From assembly GCA_964631865.1 (NCBI GenBank), contig CAZWAK010000015.1, forward strand, positions 9,701 through 73,700: DNA of 64,000 nt, in the 5' to 3' direction. A model generated the notes under the pieces. It did not search any database, was not told where the DNA came from, and saw only the letters and a list, made by a program, of their open reading frames with translations. Each line of letters opens with the position of its first letter. The stretch's first letter is position 1. This document shows, piece after piece, positions 35,719 to 43,969 of the stretch. Source of the stretch: JAFDVL01 sp964631865. GTDB taxonomy: Bacteria > Acidobacteriota > Blastocatellia > RBC074. A program made the translations under genes and the position numbers.

Positions 35719-38130
35719 ATGAAAGCTTGTATGACTTATATGAAGAGGCATTTGGTAATTTTTGTGGCCGTGCTGACCGCAGCATTGATGGGGGTGAATT
35801 GTGGGGCGCTGGGCAAAGGAGCTGGCAGCACGCTAACGGAAGCGGAGGTCGAAGCCATTGCGAAACGCATGGCTCCCAACCTCGCGGCTGCCGGGAATGA
35901 CCCCGAACTCCCGCGCGTTTTTCTCAACACCGATTATGTTCCCCCAACCGGCAGAACGATTGCGGTCGGGGCCGGCGGCGATTTTCAGTCCGCCATCAAT
36001 CAAGCCCAACCGGGCGACATTATTACTTTGCAAGCCGGTACCAGCTATACCGGCAATTTCACCCTGCCTGCCAAAACCGGGAATGGTTGGATCGTGATTC
36101 GCACCTCTGCGCCGGACAGCAGTCTGCCCGCACCGGGCATACGGATGACTCCGGCCTATAGCAGCTTGTTGCCGAAGCTGATTACCCCGAACAGCAGTCC
36201 CGCGCTGGAAGCTCTCGATGGCGCGCATCACTATCGCATTATCGGAGTGGAATTCGCCCAGGCGACGGGCGTTGAGCTGACCTTCAATCTGGTGGCCTTT
36301 GGGGACGTCCAAAACTCCCTCGACCGCATGCCGCACAATTTGATTCTGGATCGGGTGTACATTCACGGCAATCCCACGACCAAGCTGCGTCGTGGCGTGC
36401 GGCTCAACAGCGCCACCAGCGCCGTTATTGATTCGTACATTTCGGATTGCAAGGACATTGGCTTTGATTCGCAAGCCATTGGTTCCTGGAACGGCCCCGG
36501 CCCTTTCAAGGTCGTCAACAACTATCTGGAAGGCGCGGGCGAAAACATCATCTTCGGCGGCGGCGATCCGCAGATCGCGAACCTCGTGCCGTCGGACATC
36601 GAATTTCGGCGCAACCATTGCTTCAAACCGCTCACGTGGCGTCAGGAAGACCCCAGTTATGCGGGTCGTCCCTGGAGCGTGAAGAACATTCTGGAACTCA
36701 AAAACGCGCAACGGGTGTTGATTGACGGCAACATTTTTGAGAACAACTGGACGAATGCGCAGAACGGCTACGCGATTCTCTTTACCGTGCGGAATCAAGA
36801 CGGAAGTGCGCCCTGGTCGGTGGTGCAGGACGTGACCTTCACCAACAACATTGTGCGCAGTTCCGGGGGCGGCTTCAATATGCACGGAACGGATAACCTG
36901 CAACGAAGCGTGTTCACGCGGCGCATCCGCATTGCCAACAATCTGCTCGTGGACATCAGCCGCCAGCGGTGGGCCGGCAACGGAACAGGCTTTCAGCTTT
37001 ATGGTGGCCCCCACGAAGTGACGATTGACCACAACACCGTTCTGCACGACTACACGATCATCGCAACGGCAGATGTGCCGAGTGAAAACTTTGTCTTTCG
37101 GAACAACTTATTCCCCCACAACGAGTATGGCGTCGTGGGCGATAATCGCGGCACCGGAAACTCAACGATCAATTACTATTTCCCCTCGGCCATCTTCGTC
37201 AAGAATGTGCTGGCCGGCGGGACAAGCGCGCTCTACCCGCCGGATAACTTCTTTCCGACCACCTTGGATGACGTGCGCTTTGTGGATCGCAACGGCGGCA
37301 ATTACCGCCTGGCCGCGAACAGCCCATATAAAAACGCGGGAACAGATGGCAAAGACCTGGGCTGCGACTTCGATGCGTTAGAAGCCGCGCTGGTCCGCAA
37401 TATCACCACCGCCTACAGCGTCTCGGCGGCCAGCTACAGCGCCAACGCCCCGCTCGCGGCGGAATCTATTGTTTCCGCTTTCGGGACGGGCCTGGCAACC
37501 GGTACACAGGCGGCCATGACCACCCCGCTTCCGACGACGCTGGCGGGCACGACGGTCAAGGTTCGAGACAGTGCCGGAACCGAACGTCTGGCCGCGCTGT
37601 TTTATGTTTCTCCCACGCAAGTGAACTATCAAATCCCGGCGGGAACCGCCGCCGGAACAGCGATTGTCACCATGACGAGTGGGAACTCTATCGTCGCTAC
37701 GGGCGCGCTGCAGATCACCTCTGTGTCTCCTGGTCTCTTCACGTTTGAAGCGACCGGACGTGGGGTAGCGGCAGGTGAATCCGCCCGCTTCAGGGGTGGT
37801 GTAAAACAAGCCGAAGCGCGGCTGGCCCGCTTTGATGCGACCCAGAACAGATGGATTCCGATTCCCGTGGACCTGTCCTTCACTTCCGATCAGGTCTTTC
37901 TGATCCTCTATGGCACAGGCATCCGCGCGCGCAATCCAAATGGAACCGTCACGGCTCAGGTTGGCGGCGTCGCTTGCCAGGTGACTTATGCCGGAATCCA
38001 GTCCACCAATGTGGGATTGGATCAAGTGAATATTCTTTTGGCCAATAGTTTGGCGGGGCGTGGTGTGGTGGATGTGGTCTTCACGATTGACGGCGTGACG
38101 GCCAATACAGTTCAGGTCACGATTCAATGA
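35719..38130 (+). CDS. Secreted right-handed beta-helix protein with TIGR03437-type C-terminus
   Basis: An 803-residue protein. The ATG at 35719 has GGAGGGG just upstream and begins a signal peptide ('MKRHLVIFVAVLTAALMGVNC'); a Cys follows, but the lipobox is not canonical. The region about 70-530 has the Asn-rich ladder of parallel beta-helix proteins ('NNYLEGAGENIIFGG', 'FTNNIVRSSGG', 'IDHNTVLHDYT', 'FRNNLFPHNEYG'), like pectate lyases and uronan epimerases. The region about 560-800 is the acidobacterial TIGR03437 beta domain ('SAASYSANAPLAAESIVSAFG', 'VNYQIPAGTAAG', 'VFLILYGTGIR'). Whether it cuts, epimerises or only binds the polymer cannot be told. The frame is open far upstream of 35719, but that part overlaps the previous gene. 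Confidence 0.85.
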   Translation: MKACMTYMKRHLVIFVAVLTAALMGVNCGALGKGAGSTLTEAEVEAIAKRMAPNLAAAGNDPELPRVFLNTDYVPPTGRTIAVGAGGDFQSAINQAQPGDIITLQAGTSYTGNFTLPAKTGNGWIVIRTSAPDSSLPAPGIRMTPAYSSLLPKLITPNSSPALEALDGAHHYRIIGVEFAQATGVELTFNLVAFGDVQNSLDRMPHNLILDRVYIHGNPTTKLRRGVRLNSATSAVIDSYISDCKDIGFDSQAIGSWNGPGPFKVVNNYLEGAGENIIFGGGDPQIANLVPSDIEFRRNHCFKPLTWRQEDPSYAGRPWSVKNILELKNAQRVLIDGNIFENNWTNAQNGYAILFTVRNQDGSAPWSVVQDVTFTNNIVRSSGGGFNMHGTDNLQRSVFTRRIRIANNLLVDISRQRWAGNGTGFQLYGGPHEVTIDHNTVLHDYTIIATADVPSENFVFRNNLFPHNEYGVVGDNRGTGNSTINYYFPSAIFVKNVLAGGTSALYPPDNFFPTTLDDVRFVDRNGGNYRLAANSPYKNAGTDGKDLGCDFDALEAALVRNITTAYSVSAASYSANAPLAAESIVSAFGTGLATGTQAAMTTPLPTTLAGTTVKVRDSAGTERLAALFYVSPTQVNYQIPAGTAAGTAIVTMTSGNSIVATGALQITSVSPGLFTFEATGRGVAAGESARFRGGVKQAEARLARFDATQNRWIPIPVDLSFTSDQVFLILYGTGIRARNPNGTVTAQVGGVACQVTYAGIQSTNVGLDQVNILLANSLAGRGVVDVVFTIDGVTANTVQVTIQ

Positions 38131-38447
38131 TCGTGACCTAAACAGGAAAGAAGGAGGTTCAACCGTCAAAGAGACAAGGTTTGCATAAGCTCGCGATGCG
38201 ATGGACTGGCAGGGGAAACTCAATAGGTGAACCGCCCAGTGTCAGCAGTTTCCCCGCCAGTCCGCAGACGTGAAACGGATGGGACGTCTGTGCCCCACTT
38301 TCTCCTCTCGCACTTTACTTTGTCGTCGGCGAACCCCGACGCGCCCCAACGCGCTACGGCAAAGGGAGTGAAAGACGGGAATGCTGAAACGGACGAGCGG
38401 CAGAAAGTGGAGCGCGTTTCTGCCCTAAGACAAGAAAGAACCTCACA
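38131..38447. other. Intergenic region between the polysaccharide and decoration modules
   Basis: 317 bases without a convincing gene. A GTG-initiated frame (38227-38496) runs through it in another phase but lacks features of a real protein. It separates the beta-helix gene from the more AT-rich GNAT gene, so a promoter for the second module may lie here; I see no clear one. Confidence 0.5.
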
Positions 38448-39137
38448 ATGGCGACAGATTATTACCGCGTTAGCAATGTCGTCCGAAGCAATATAGATAG
38501 CTTCGGCCTCGTAAAAACTATTTATGATCTATTTTACAAAATAGCCAATCGTATTTGGCTGTTTCGAGTCTTGAAATGCATGGTAATTAGCAAAGTTGAC
38601 CCAAACTATCTGAAAAGTGCCGGTCAATATCAATATCTCTTTCTTGATACAGAGATGCTTTATAAGTTCGCGCAACGCCCAGAGTACGATCTTTCGGAAG
38701 CATTTTTGCGCCACGCCGAAGAGCGCGGCGACGAATGTTACGCCATTCTGGATGGAGATACGTTAGCGAGCTATGGCTGGTATTCCAATCGCCCTGTCAA
38801 CGTAGGTTTTGAAGGTGACGAGGGAGAAGGAGAGACTCTGCGCCTGCATTTCAATGACCGATACATCTATATGTATAAGGGCTATACGCACACCGCCTAT
38901 CGCGGACAGCGCCTGCATGCTATCGGGATGACGCACGCCCTGGAAGCGTATTTGAAGCGCGGCTTCAAAGGGTTGGTTTCTTATGTCGAGGCCAACAATT
39001 ACCGCTCCTTGAAGTCTGTCTACCGGATGGGCTATCAGGACTTCGGCAAAATTTCTATCTTCAGAATTTTGGGTAAGTATCTGATCTACAACAGCAAGGG
39101 CTGCAAAGAGTATGGATTTAAAATGGAAGTACTTTGA
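38448..39137 (+). CDS. GNAT-family acetyltransferase-like protein
   Basis: A 229-residue protein. The C-terminal half has the GNAT fold pattern: 'YIYMYKGYTHTAYRGQRLHAIGMTHALEAYLKRGFKGLVSYVEANNYRSLKSVYRMGYQDFGKI', with 'YRGQRLH' in place of the Q/RxxGxG/A pyrophosphate loop and 'NYRSLKSVYRMGY' as the usual N-x-x-S motif. The first 60 residues are helical and basic. Base composition is more AT-rich than upstream genes. It probably acylates a sugar or a carrier-bound intermediate. Confidence 0.7.
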   Translation: MATDYYRVSNVVRSNIDSFGLVKTIYDLFYKIANRIWLFRVLKCMVISKVDPNYLKSAGQYQYLFLDTEMLYKFAQRPEYDLSEAFLRHAEERGDECYAILDGDTLASYGWYSNRPVNVGFEGDEGEGETLRLHFNDRYIYMYKGYTHTAYRGQRLHAIGMTHALEAYLKRGFKGLVSYVEANNYRSLKSVYRMGYQDFGKISIFRILGKYLIYNSKGCKEYGFKMEVL

Positions 39138-39259
39138 CTAAATACAGTGTAAGTGAAACTCCCCGATGATTTTCTGCCCCATATCTTTCTGGAAAAAGAT
39201 AAATTACAGGGCGATATGAAGTAGAAGATTAACTCTGCAAAATACGTTAGAAGTTAGCT

Positions 39260-39265
39260 TATACT
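39260..39265 (+). promoter_or_regulatory. Possible -10 element before the monooxygenase gene
   Basis: TATACT at 39260-39265, in an AT-rich 149-base gap 22 bases before the start codon. No good -35 hexamer lies at the usual distance, so this is tentative. Confidence 0.2.
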
Positions 39266-39286
39266 AGACGAAATGAGGTAATCACT

Positions 39287-40345
39287 ATGTATTCGAACAC
39301 CACACCAGAAGGTAATGGAGGTCAACCCACCCAGACTTCTATTGAAATCTTTGCCACTTGTCCGCAATCGAGTCAGGTGCCGAAAGAAACTTATCTCAAT
39401 CACGTGATCGAGGTCGCCCAATGGAGCGAGAAATATGGCTGCAAAGGCATTCTGGTTTACACCGACAACTCGTTGGTAGACCCCTGGCTGGTTTCGCAGG
39501 TTATCATCGAAAACACCCAGACCCTGTGCCCACTGGTTGCTGTCCAACCCATTTACATGCATCCCTACACCGCTGCCCGGATGTGCGCTACTTACGGGTA
39601 TCTCTACAATCGCCAGATTTATCTGAATATGCTGGCGGGGGGATTCAAAAATGACTTGTTGGCCTTGAATGACCCGACACCGCATGACCAACGCTATGAG
39701 CGGATGGTGGAATATGTGGAAGTCATCAAGCGGCTGCTGGCCAACGACTTTGGCGTGAGTTACAGCGGCGAATTCTATACTGTTGATAAATTGCGCATGC
39801 GACCACCGCTGCCGCCGGAACTCTTCCCCGGTATTCTGGTTTCAGGTTCTTCTGAGGCTGGATTGGCGGCGGCCAAAGCCATTGGCGCGACGGCGGTCAA
39901 GTATCCGAAACCGCCGGGCGATTACGAAAATGATCCGCCGAACGAAAACCTCAACGCTGGCGTGCGGGTCGGGATCATCGCGCGGGACAATGCGGATGAA
40001 GCCTGGCGCGTCGCGCACGAACGCTTCCCCGAAGACCGCAAAGGCGAACTGGCCCATCAAATGGCCATGAAAGTTTCCGATTCGGTCTGGCACAAACAAC
40101 TCTCGGACTTAGGCAAGACGACGGAAAACAATCCGTACTGGTTGACGCCTTTTCAGCATTACAAAACCTTCTGCCCATATCTGGTCGGCAACTACGCGAC
40201 GGTTGCGGCAGAAGTCGCCCGCTACATTGCGCTGGGCTTTCAAACCTTCATCGTAGACATTCCGCCGAGCGAAGAAGAGTTGTACCACATGGACATTGTG
40301 TTCCAACAAGCTGCCGCGCGCCTGACGCTGAAGGAGGCTGCGTGA
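39287..40345 (+). CDS. LLM-class flavin-dependent monooxygenase
   Basis: A 352-residue luciferase-like (TIM-barrel) FMN-dependent enzyme. Signature stretches: 'QWSEKYGCKGILVYTDNSLVDPW', 'VAVQPIYMHPYTAARMCATYGYL', 'YLNMLAGGFKNDLLALND', 'RYERMVEYVEVIKRLL' and 'ILVSGSSEAGLAAAKAIGA'. This branch occurs in NRPS-like clusters, where it hydroxylates a carrier-bound substrate; the substrate here is unknown. Its stop overlaps the adenylation gene (GTGATGA), so the two are coupled. Methionine 1 at 39287 follows AATGAGGTAATC. Confidence 0.85.
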   Translation: MYSNTTPEGNGGQPTQTSIEIFATCPQSSQVPKETYLNHVIEVAQWSEKYGCKGILVYTDNSLVDPWLVSQVIIENTQTLCPLVAVQPIYMHPYTAARMCATYGYLYNRQIYLNMLAGGFKNDLLALNDPTPHDQRYERMVEYVEVIKRLLANDFGVSYSGEFYTVDKLRMRPPLPPELFPGILVSGSSEAGLAAAKAIGATAVKYPKPPGDYENDPPNENLNAGVRVGIIARDNADEAWRVAHERFPEDRKGELAHQMAMKVSDSVWHKQLSDLGKTTENNPYWLTPFQHYKTFCPYLVGNYATVAAEVARYIALGFQTFIVDIPPSEEELYHMDIVFQQAAARLTLKEAA

Positions 40346-41955
40346 TGAGTTCATTATTACAACAGTTGGTTACGAACCAGGCGGAGCAGCGCCCGGAAGC
40401 CACCGCCATCGTCTACAAACAGGAGCGCCTGACCTACGGCGAGTTGGAAGCGTCGTCCAATCGGTTGGCACGGCTGCTGAAAGAAGCGGGTTGCCAACGC
40501 GGCGACCGCGTGGGGTTTCTCATTCCGAAAACGCCCGCGGCCATCATCACGATCCTCGGCATTCTGAAGGCCGATTGCGCGTATGTGCCGCTCGATCCTT
40601 CAAGCCCCGCGCCCCGTTTGGAAATGATCGTGGATGCCTGCGCGCCGCGCTTCATCATTGCGGGCGGCTCGGTCACGTCGTTGCTTGATGAAGTGATGGC
40701 GGATGAGTTGCGTCGCAAAGGCACGGCGATTGGCTGGATGGGCGAAGGCAAAGGCGAAGGCCACAACTTCAAAGTGCAATTTTCGCGCGCCGACTTGAAT
40801 GGCTACGACGGTGCTGCGCTGGATTACCAAAACACCAGCAGCGATGCGGCCCATATCCTTTTCACGTCGGGTTCAACCGGCGTGCCGAAAGGCGTGGTGA
40901 TTACGCACGCCAATGTGTTGCCGTTCATCAATTGGGCCGTGAATTATTTCGGCACACAAGCAGGCGAGAAGATTTCCAGTCATCCGCCGCTGCACTTCGA
41001 TCTTTCGACCTACGACATCTACGGCACGCTGTCGAGCGGCGCTGAGTTGCACATCGTGCCGACGGAATTGAATCTGCTGCCGCACAAACTCGCGGACTTC
41101 ATTCGCAACTCGGAATTGACGCAGTGGTTTTCGGTGCCTTCGGTCTTGAACTTTATGGCGAAGGCCGATGTCGTGAAGCAGGATGATTTTCCCACGCTCA
41201 AACGGTTGATGTGGTGCGGCGAAGTCTTTCCGACGCCACCGCTGATCTACTGGATGCAACGGCTGCCGCGCGTGCAATTCACGAACCTCTACGGCCCGAC
41301 CGAAGCGACGATTGCCAGCAGTTACTACACCGTGCCTGAATGCCCGGCGAACGAGCGCGTAGACATTCCCATTGGCTTGCCGTGCGACGGCGAAGAGTTG
41401 GTCGTGCTGGATGAAGAATTGAAGCCGTTGCCGCCGGGCGAAATCGGTGATCTGTACATCGCGGGTGTGGGCTTGAGTCCGGGTTACTGGCGCGATGCCG
41501 AAAAGACGAACGGCGTGTTTATTCGTCGTCCCGGCAGTTCTGATCCGAATGACCGCATTTACAAAACGGGCGATCTGGCCAAGCTCGGTGAAGACGGCCT
41601 CGTGTACTACCTGGGACGTGCGGATTCGCAAATCAAGAGTCGCGGCTATCGCATTGAGTTGGGCGAAATCGAGACGGCCTTGAATGCGCTCAATGTTACG
41701 GAAGAATGTGCCATCGTGGCCATCAACACGGGCGGCTTTGAAGGCGTGGCGATTTGCTGCGCGTATGTGCCGCTCCCTGATGCCGACGTAACGCCGACGC
41801 GATTGCGTGCGGATTTGAGCAAAGCGTTGCCGAGTTACATGCTCCCGGCGCGTTGGATGCAGTTCGAGCGGTTGCCCAAGAATGCCAACGGCAAGATTGA
41901 TCGCAAAGTGCTGCGCGAACAATTCCAACAAGAAGCGCAAGGCACGGCGAGTTAA
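40345..41955 (+). CDS. Stand-alone amino acid adenylation enzyme, DltA-like pocket
   Basis: A 536-residue NRPS-type A domain with no fused carrier or condensation domain. Core motifs: 'LFTSGSTGVPKG' (A3), 'NLYGPTEATIAS' (A5), 'YKTGDLA' (A7), 'GRADSQIKSRGYRIELGEIE' (A8) and 'PKNANGKIDRKVL' (A10 with Lys). The pocket Asp is residue 219 ('HFDLSTY'), which binds an alpha-amino group. 'MWCGEVFP' puts Cys291 where DltA has its conserved pocket Cys, which favours a small amino acid such as Ala or Gly. AAGGAGG lies seven bases before the ATG. The likely partner is the carrier protein at 42946. Confidence 0.88.
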   Translation: MSSLLQQLVTNQAEQRPEATAIVYKQERLTYGELEASSNRLARLLKEAGCQRGDRVGFLIPKTPAAIITILGILKADCAYVPLDPSSPAPRLEMIVDACAPRFIIAGGSVTSLLDEVMADELRRKGTAIGWMGEGKGEGHNFKVQFSRADLNGYDGAALDYQNTSSDAAHILFTSGSTGVPKGVVITHANVLPFINWAVNYFGTQAGEKISSHPPLHFDLSTYDIYGTLSSGAELHIVPTELNLLPHKLADFIRNSELTQWFSVPSVLNFMAKADVVKQDDFPTLKRLMWCGEVFPTPPLIYWMQRLPRVQFTNLYGPTEATIASSYYTVPECPANERVDIPIGLPCDGEELVVLDEELKPLPPGEIGDLYIAGVGLSPGYWRDAEKTNGVFIRRPGSSDPNDRIYKTGDLAKLGEDGLVYYLGRADSQIKSRGYRIELGEIETALNALNVTEECAIVAINTGGFEGVAICCAYVPLPDADVTPTRLRADLSKALPSYMLPARWMQFERLPKNANGKIDRKVLREQFQQEAQGTAS

Positions 41956-41976
41956 ATCGAAGCGGGAGGGTTGCAC

Positions 41977-42933
41977 TTGAACATACTACTGGTGGGCGAA
42001 GAATCGGCAGGCACGCAAACACTGAAGATGCTGGCGAACAGCGAGCATAAGTTAGTGGGCGTGATGGCCTCGGCGACTCGACAAGCGACGGGCGGGATGA
42101 CGCTGTGGCAGTTCGCTGAAAAGCAGGGCTGTCGCACGTGGCCGGCGGCGCTGGTGAAAGATCCGGCGTTTGCCGAGGTGGTCAGGGCGGAACAAGTGGA
42201 TTTGTTGCTCAACGTGCATTCGCTCTTTGTGATTAAGGGGGAGATTGTGGCTGCCCCGCGTATTGGCAGTTTCAATCTACATCCCGGCCCGCTGCCGCGT
42301 TACGCCGGACTGAACGCGCCGAGTTGGGCCATCTATCACGACGAAAAAGTTCACGGCGTCACGCTGCACCGCATGCTCGCCGGAATTGACACAGGCACTA
42401 TCGCGTATCAGGCGCTCTTTGACATCGAAGCGCGCGACACTGGGTTTTCGCTGAGCGCGAAATGTATCCGCGCGGGGTTGGAGTTGATCAAACAGTTGCT
42501 GGCCACAGCCGCTGTTGATCCACAGCGAATCCCCGCGCTTGAGCAGGACTTCACGGAGCGGCAATACTTCGGCAAAGAAACACCGGAGGACGGTTGGCTC
42601 GCGTGGTCACGTCCGGCGCGCAGGATTCACAACTTTGTGCGTGCGGCGGATTACTCCCCGTTTACCTCTCCCTGGAAAACCCCACGTTCCAGACTGGGAG
42701 GCGAAGAAATCGGTTTTGTGAAAACCACTCTGACCGGACAACCGTGCGCTGTGCCGCCCGGCACTATCGGGTCGGTGCTCGGCACGCAAGTGCAGGTAGC
42801 CTGTGCGGATCAATGGTTGGCGGTCGAACGAGTGCTACACAATGGCAAGCCCGCTCCGGCGGCGACTGTACTCAAACCGGGCGAACGGCTCGTGGGGAAG
42901 GAAGAACTCGAATTTCATAACGAACACAAATAA
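41977..42933 (+). CDS. Formyltransferase (10-formyl-THF type)
   Basis: A 318-residue protein with a complete formyltransferase catalytic site: Asn100 and His102 in 'FNLHPGPLPRYAG' and Asp138 in 'RMLAGIDTG', as in ArnA, Fmt and sugar N-formyltransferases. The C-terminal part (about 205-310) resembles the Fmt C-terminal domain ('RRIHNFVRAAD'). The start is probably the TTG at 41977, six bases after GGGAGGG; a TTG at 41971 is the alternative. In this context it may formylate an aminosugar or a carrier-bound amino acid. It is not the housekeeping Fmt: no def/fmt linkage and 'NLHPGPLP' instead of 'NVHASLLP'. Confidence 0.85.
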   Translation: MNILLVGEESAGTQTLKMLANSEHKLVGVMASATRQATGGMTLWQFAEKQGCRTWPAALVKDPAFAEVVRAEQVDLLLNVHSLFVIKGEIVAAPRIGSFNLHPGPLPRYAGLNAPSWAIYHDEKVHGVTLHRMLAGIDTGTIAYQALFDIEARDTGFSLSAKCIRAGLELIKQLLATAAVDPQRIPALEQDFTERQYFGKETPEDGWLAWSRPARRIHNFVRAADYSPFTSPWKTPRSRLGGEEIGFVKTTLTGQPCAVPPGTIGSVLGTQVQVACADQWLAVERVLHNGKPAPAATVLKPGERLVGKEELEFHNEHK

Positions 42934-42945
42934 GGAGTAAGTCAA

Positions 42946-43212
42946 ATGACAAATAACGCTGTCACACACGAACAAATCATGCGATTGCTGGCCGACCGGG
43001 TACATATCGAAGCCCCGTCGGTGGACACCGATTTGATGGACTCAGGCTTGCTCGACTCGCTCACGCTGGTCGAGTTGATGAGCAGCCTGGAAGAAGAGTT
43101 TGGCATTGCCATCTCGTTCGACGAAATCGAATTAGACAATTTTCGCTCGGTGGCGCGCATCACGGACTTTGTGCGCGAGCGCAGTGGCGTCATGGAATTG
43201 GCGGTGGCTTAA
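42946..43212 (+). CDS. Acyl/peptidyl carrier protein (DltC-like)
   Basis: An 88-residue carrier. The phosphopantetheine site is Ser38 in 'DSGLLDSLTLVELM', close to the DltC pattern. Four helices can be traced, with 'FGIAISFDEIELDNFRSVARI' as the third-fourth helix region. AAGGAG precedes the start. It is most likely loaded by the adenylation enzyme two genes upstream and used by the monooxygenase and formyltransferase of the same cluster. Confidence 0.93.
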   Translation: MTNNAVTHEQIMRLLADRVHIEAPSVDTDLMDSGLLDSLTLVELMSSLEEEFGIAISFDEIELDNFRSVARITDFVRERSGVMELAVA

Positions 43213-43273
43213 CTCCACACGCCGTGCCGCGCCCCCTGCTTGAGCGAACGACATTCAAGGGAGAAAAACGACT

Positions 43274-43690
43274 ATGCAGTTACAGCAAAAACACACAAAG
43301 CCAACCTTTCGGGCGGAGCGCGAGTTCGGTCTGCTGGTGGGGGCCGTGCTGCTCCTGTTGGGCAGTTGGTGGCTTTATCGCGGACATTGGCCGACCGTTG
43401 CCAAAGTGTTCGCCGGACTTAGTTCGGTCTTGATTCTGTTTGGCGCTTTGTTCCCCAAGGCGCTGGTGCTGCCCAACCGCGCCTGGATGGGCTTAGCCAA
43501 ATGGATTTCTTTAGTCACGACCCCGATCATTCTCGGATTAGTCTATTTCTTAATCATTATGCCTATCGGCGTGGTGAAGCGGTGGTCGGGTTGGGACCCA
43601 CTACGCCGTCGCGCGCCTGCCGCCACTTCGTACTGGACAACCTATAACGCGCGGCAACGTGACCCGCAACATTTTGAAAAGATGTTCTAA
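43274..43690 (+). CDS. SxtJ-like small membrane protein
   Basis: A 138-residue protein with three membrane segments (about 21-35, 43-62 and 77-97), starting with a soluble 'RAEREFGLLVGAVLLLLG' and ending basic ('RWSGWDPLRRRAPA', 'RDPQHFEKMF'). The 'EFG..VG.....L', 'WM..A..L......I.LG..Y......P.G...R' pattern matches what I recall of SxtJ from cyanobacterial saxitoxin clusters, where it sits beside a DUF5989 protein and a carbamoyltransferase, as here. Function unknown; a membrane platform for the carbamoyltransferase is a guess. Confidence 0.75.
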   Translation: MQLQQKHTKPTFRAEREFGLLVGAVLLLLGSWWLYRGHWPTVAKVFAGLSSVLILFGALFPKALVLPNRAWMGLAKWISLVTTPIILGLVYFLIIMPIGVVKRWSGWDPLRRRAPAATSYWTTYNARQRDPQHFEKMF

Positions 43691-43708
43691 CTTCAGGAGA
43701 AAACTTAT

Positions 43709-43867
43709 ATGTCAAGATTAAGCGTCGTTGGTGAACTTTGGCAGTTCATGAAGCACAACAAAAAATTCTGGCTGGCCCCGATTGTCATTGTTCTGGTGAC
43801 GATTGGCGTGCTTCTGGCAGTGGCCGGAAGCTCCGCGTTGGCTCCATTCATCTATACACTCTTTTAA
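43709..43867 (+). CDS. DUF5989 / SxtK-like micro-protein
   Basis: A 52-residue protein starting 'MSRLSVVGELWQFMKHNKKFWLAP' (broken here for length: residues 1-14, then 15-24), with a single membrane helix at about 24-40 and ending 'SALAPFIYTLF'. The GELWxFxxxxKKxWLxP pattern is the DUF5989 family, matching the small SxtK between sxtJ and sxtL in saxitoxin clusters. AGGAGA lies nine bases upstream. Only 18 bases after the SxtJ-like stop. A 17-bp hairpin repeat follows the stop codon. Confidence 0.8.
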   Translation: MSRLSVVGELWQFMKHNKKFWLAPIVIVLVTIGVLLAVAGSSALAPFIYTLF

Positions 43868-43955
43868 TCAGCTATCAGCTATCAGCCATTAGCCATCAGC
43901 TAATGGCTGATAGCTAATGGCTAATAGCTAATAGCTGATAGCTAATGGCTAATAG
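43868..43955. repeat. Word repeat forming a 17-bp hairpin between the SxtK-like and SxtI-like genes
   Basis: The 17 bases at 43877-43893 (AGCTATCAGCCATTAGC) are exactly complementary to 43899-43915, leaving a 5-base loop. The rest of the block is made of the same words (GCTAATGGCT, AATAGCTGAT). No T-run follows, so the hairpin is not a usual terminator; it could shape mRNA processing or stability. The ribosome binding site AGGAAGG of the next gene begins at its edge. Confidence 0.85.
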
Positions 43956-43969
43956 GAAGGTTTAGTTTT

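Noticed and set aside
41977..42933. Housekeeping methionyl-tRNA formyltransferase
   Set aside because: The catalytic loop sequence differs from Fmt, there is no def gene beside it, and the neighbours are modification enzymes.
43868..43955. CRISPR array
   Set aside because: The repeats are short words with no spacers of constant length and form one hairpin; no cas genes.
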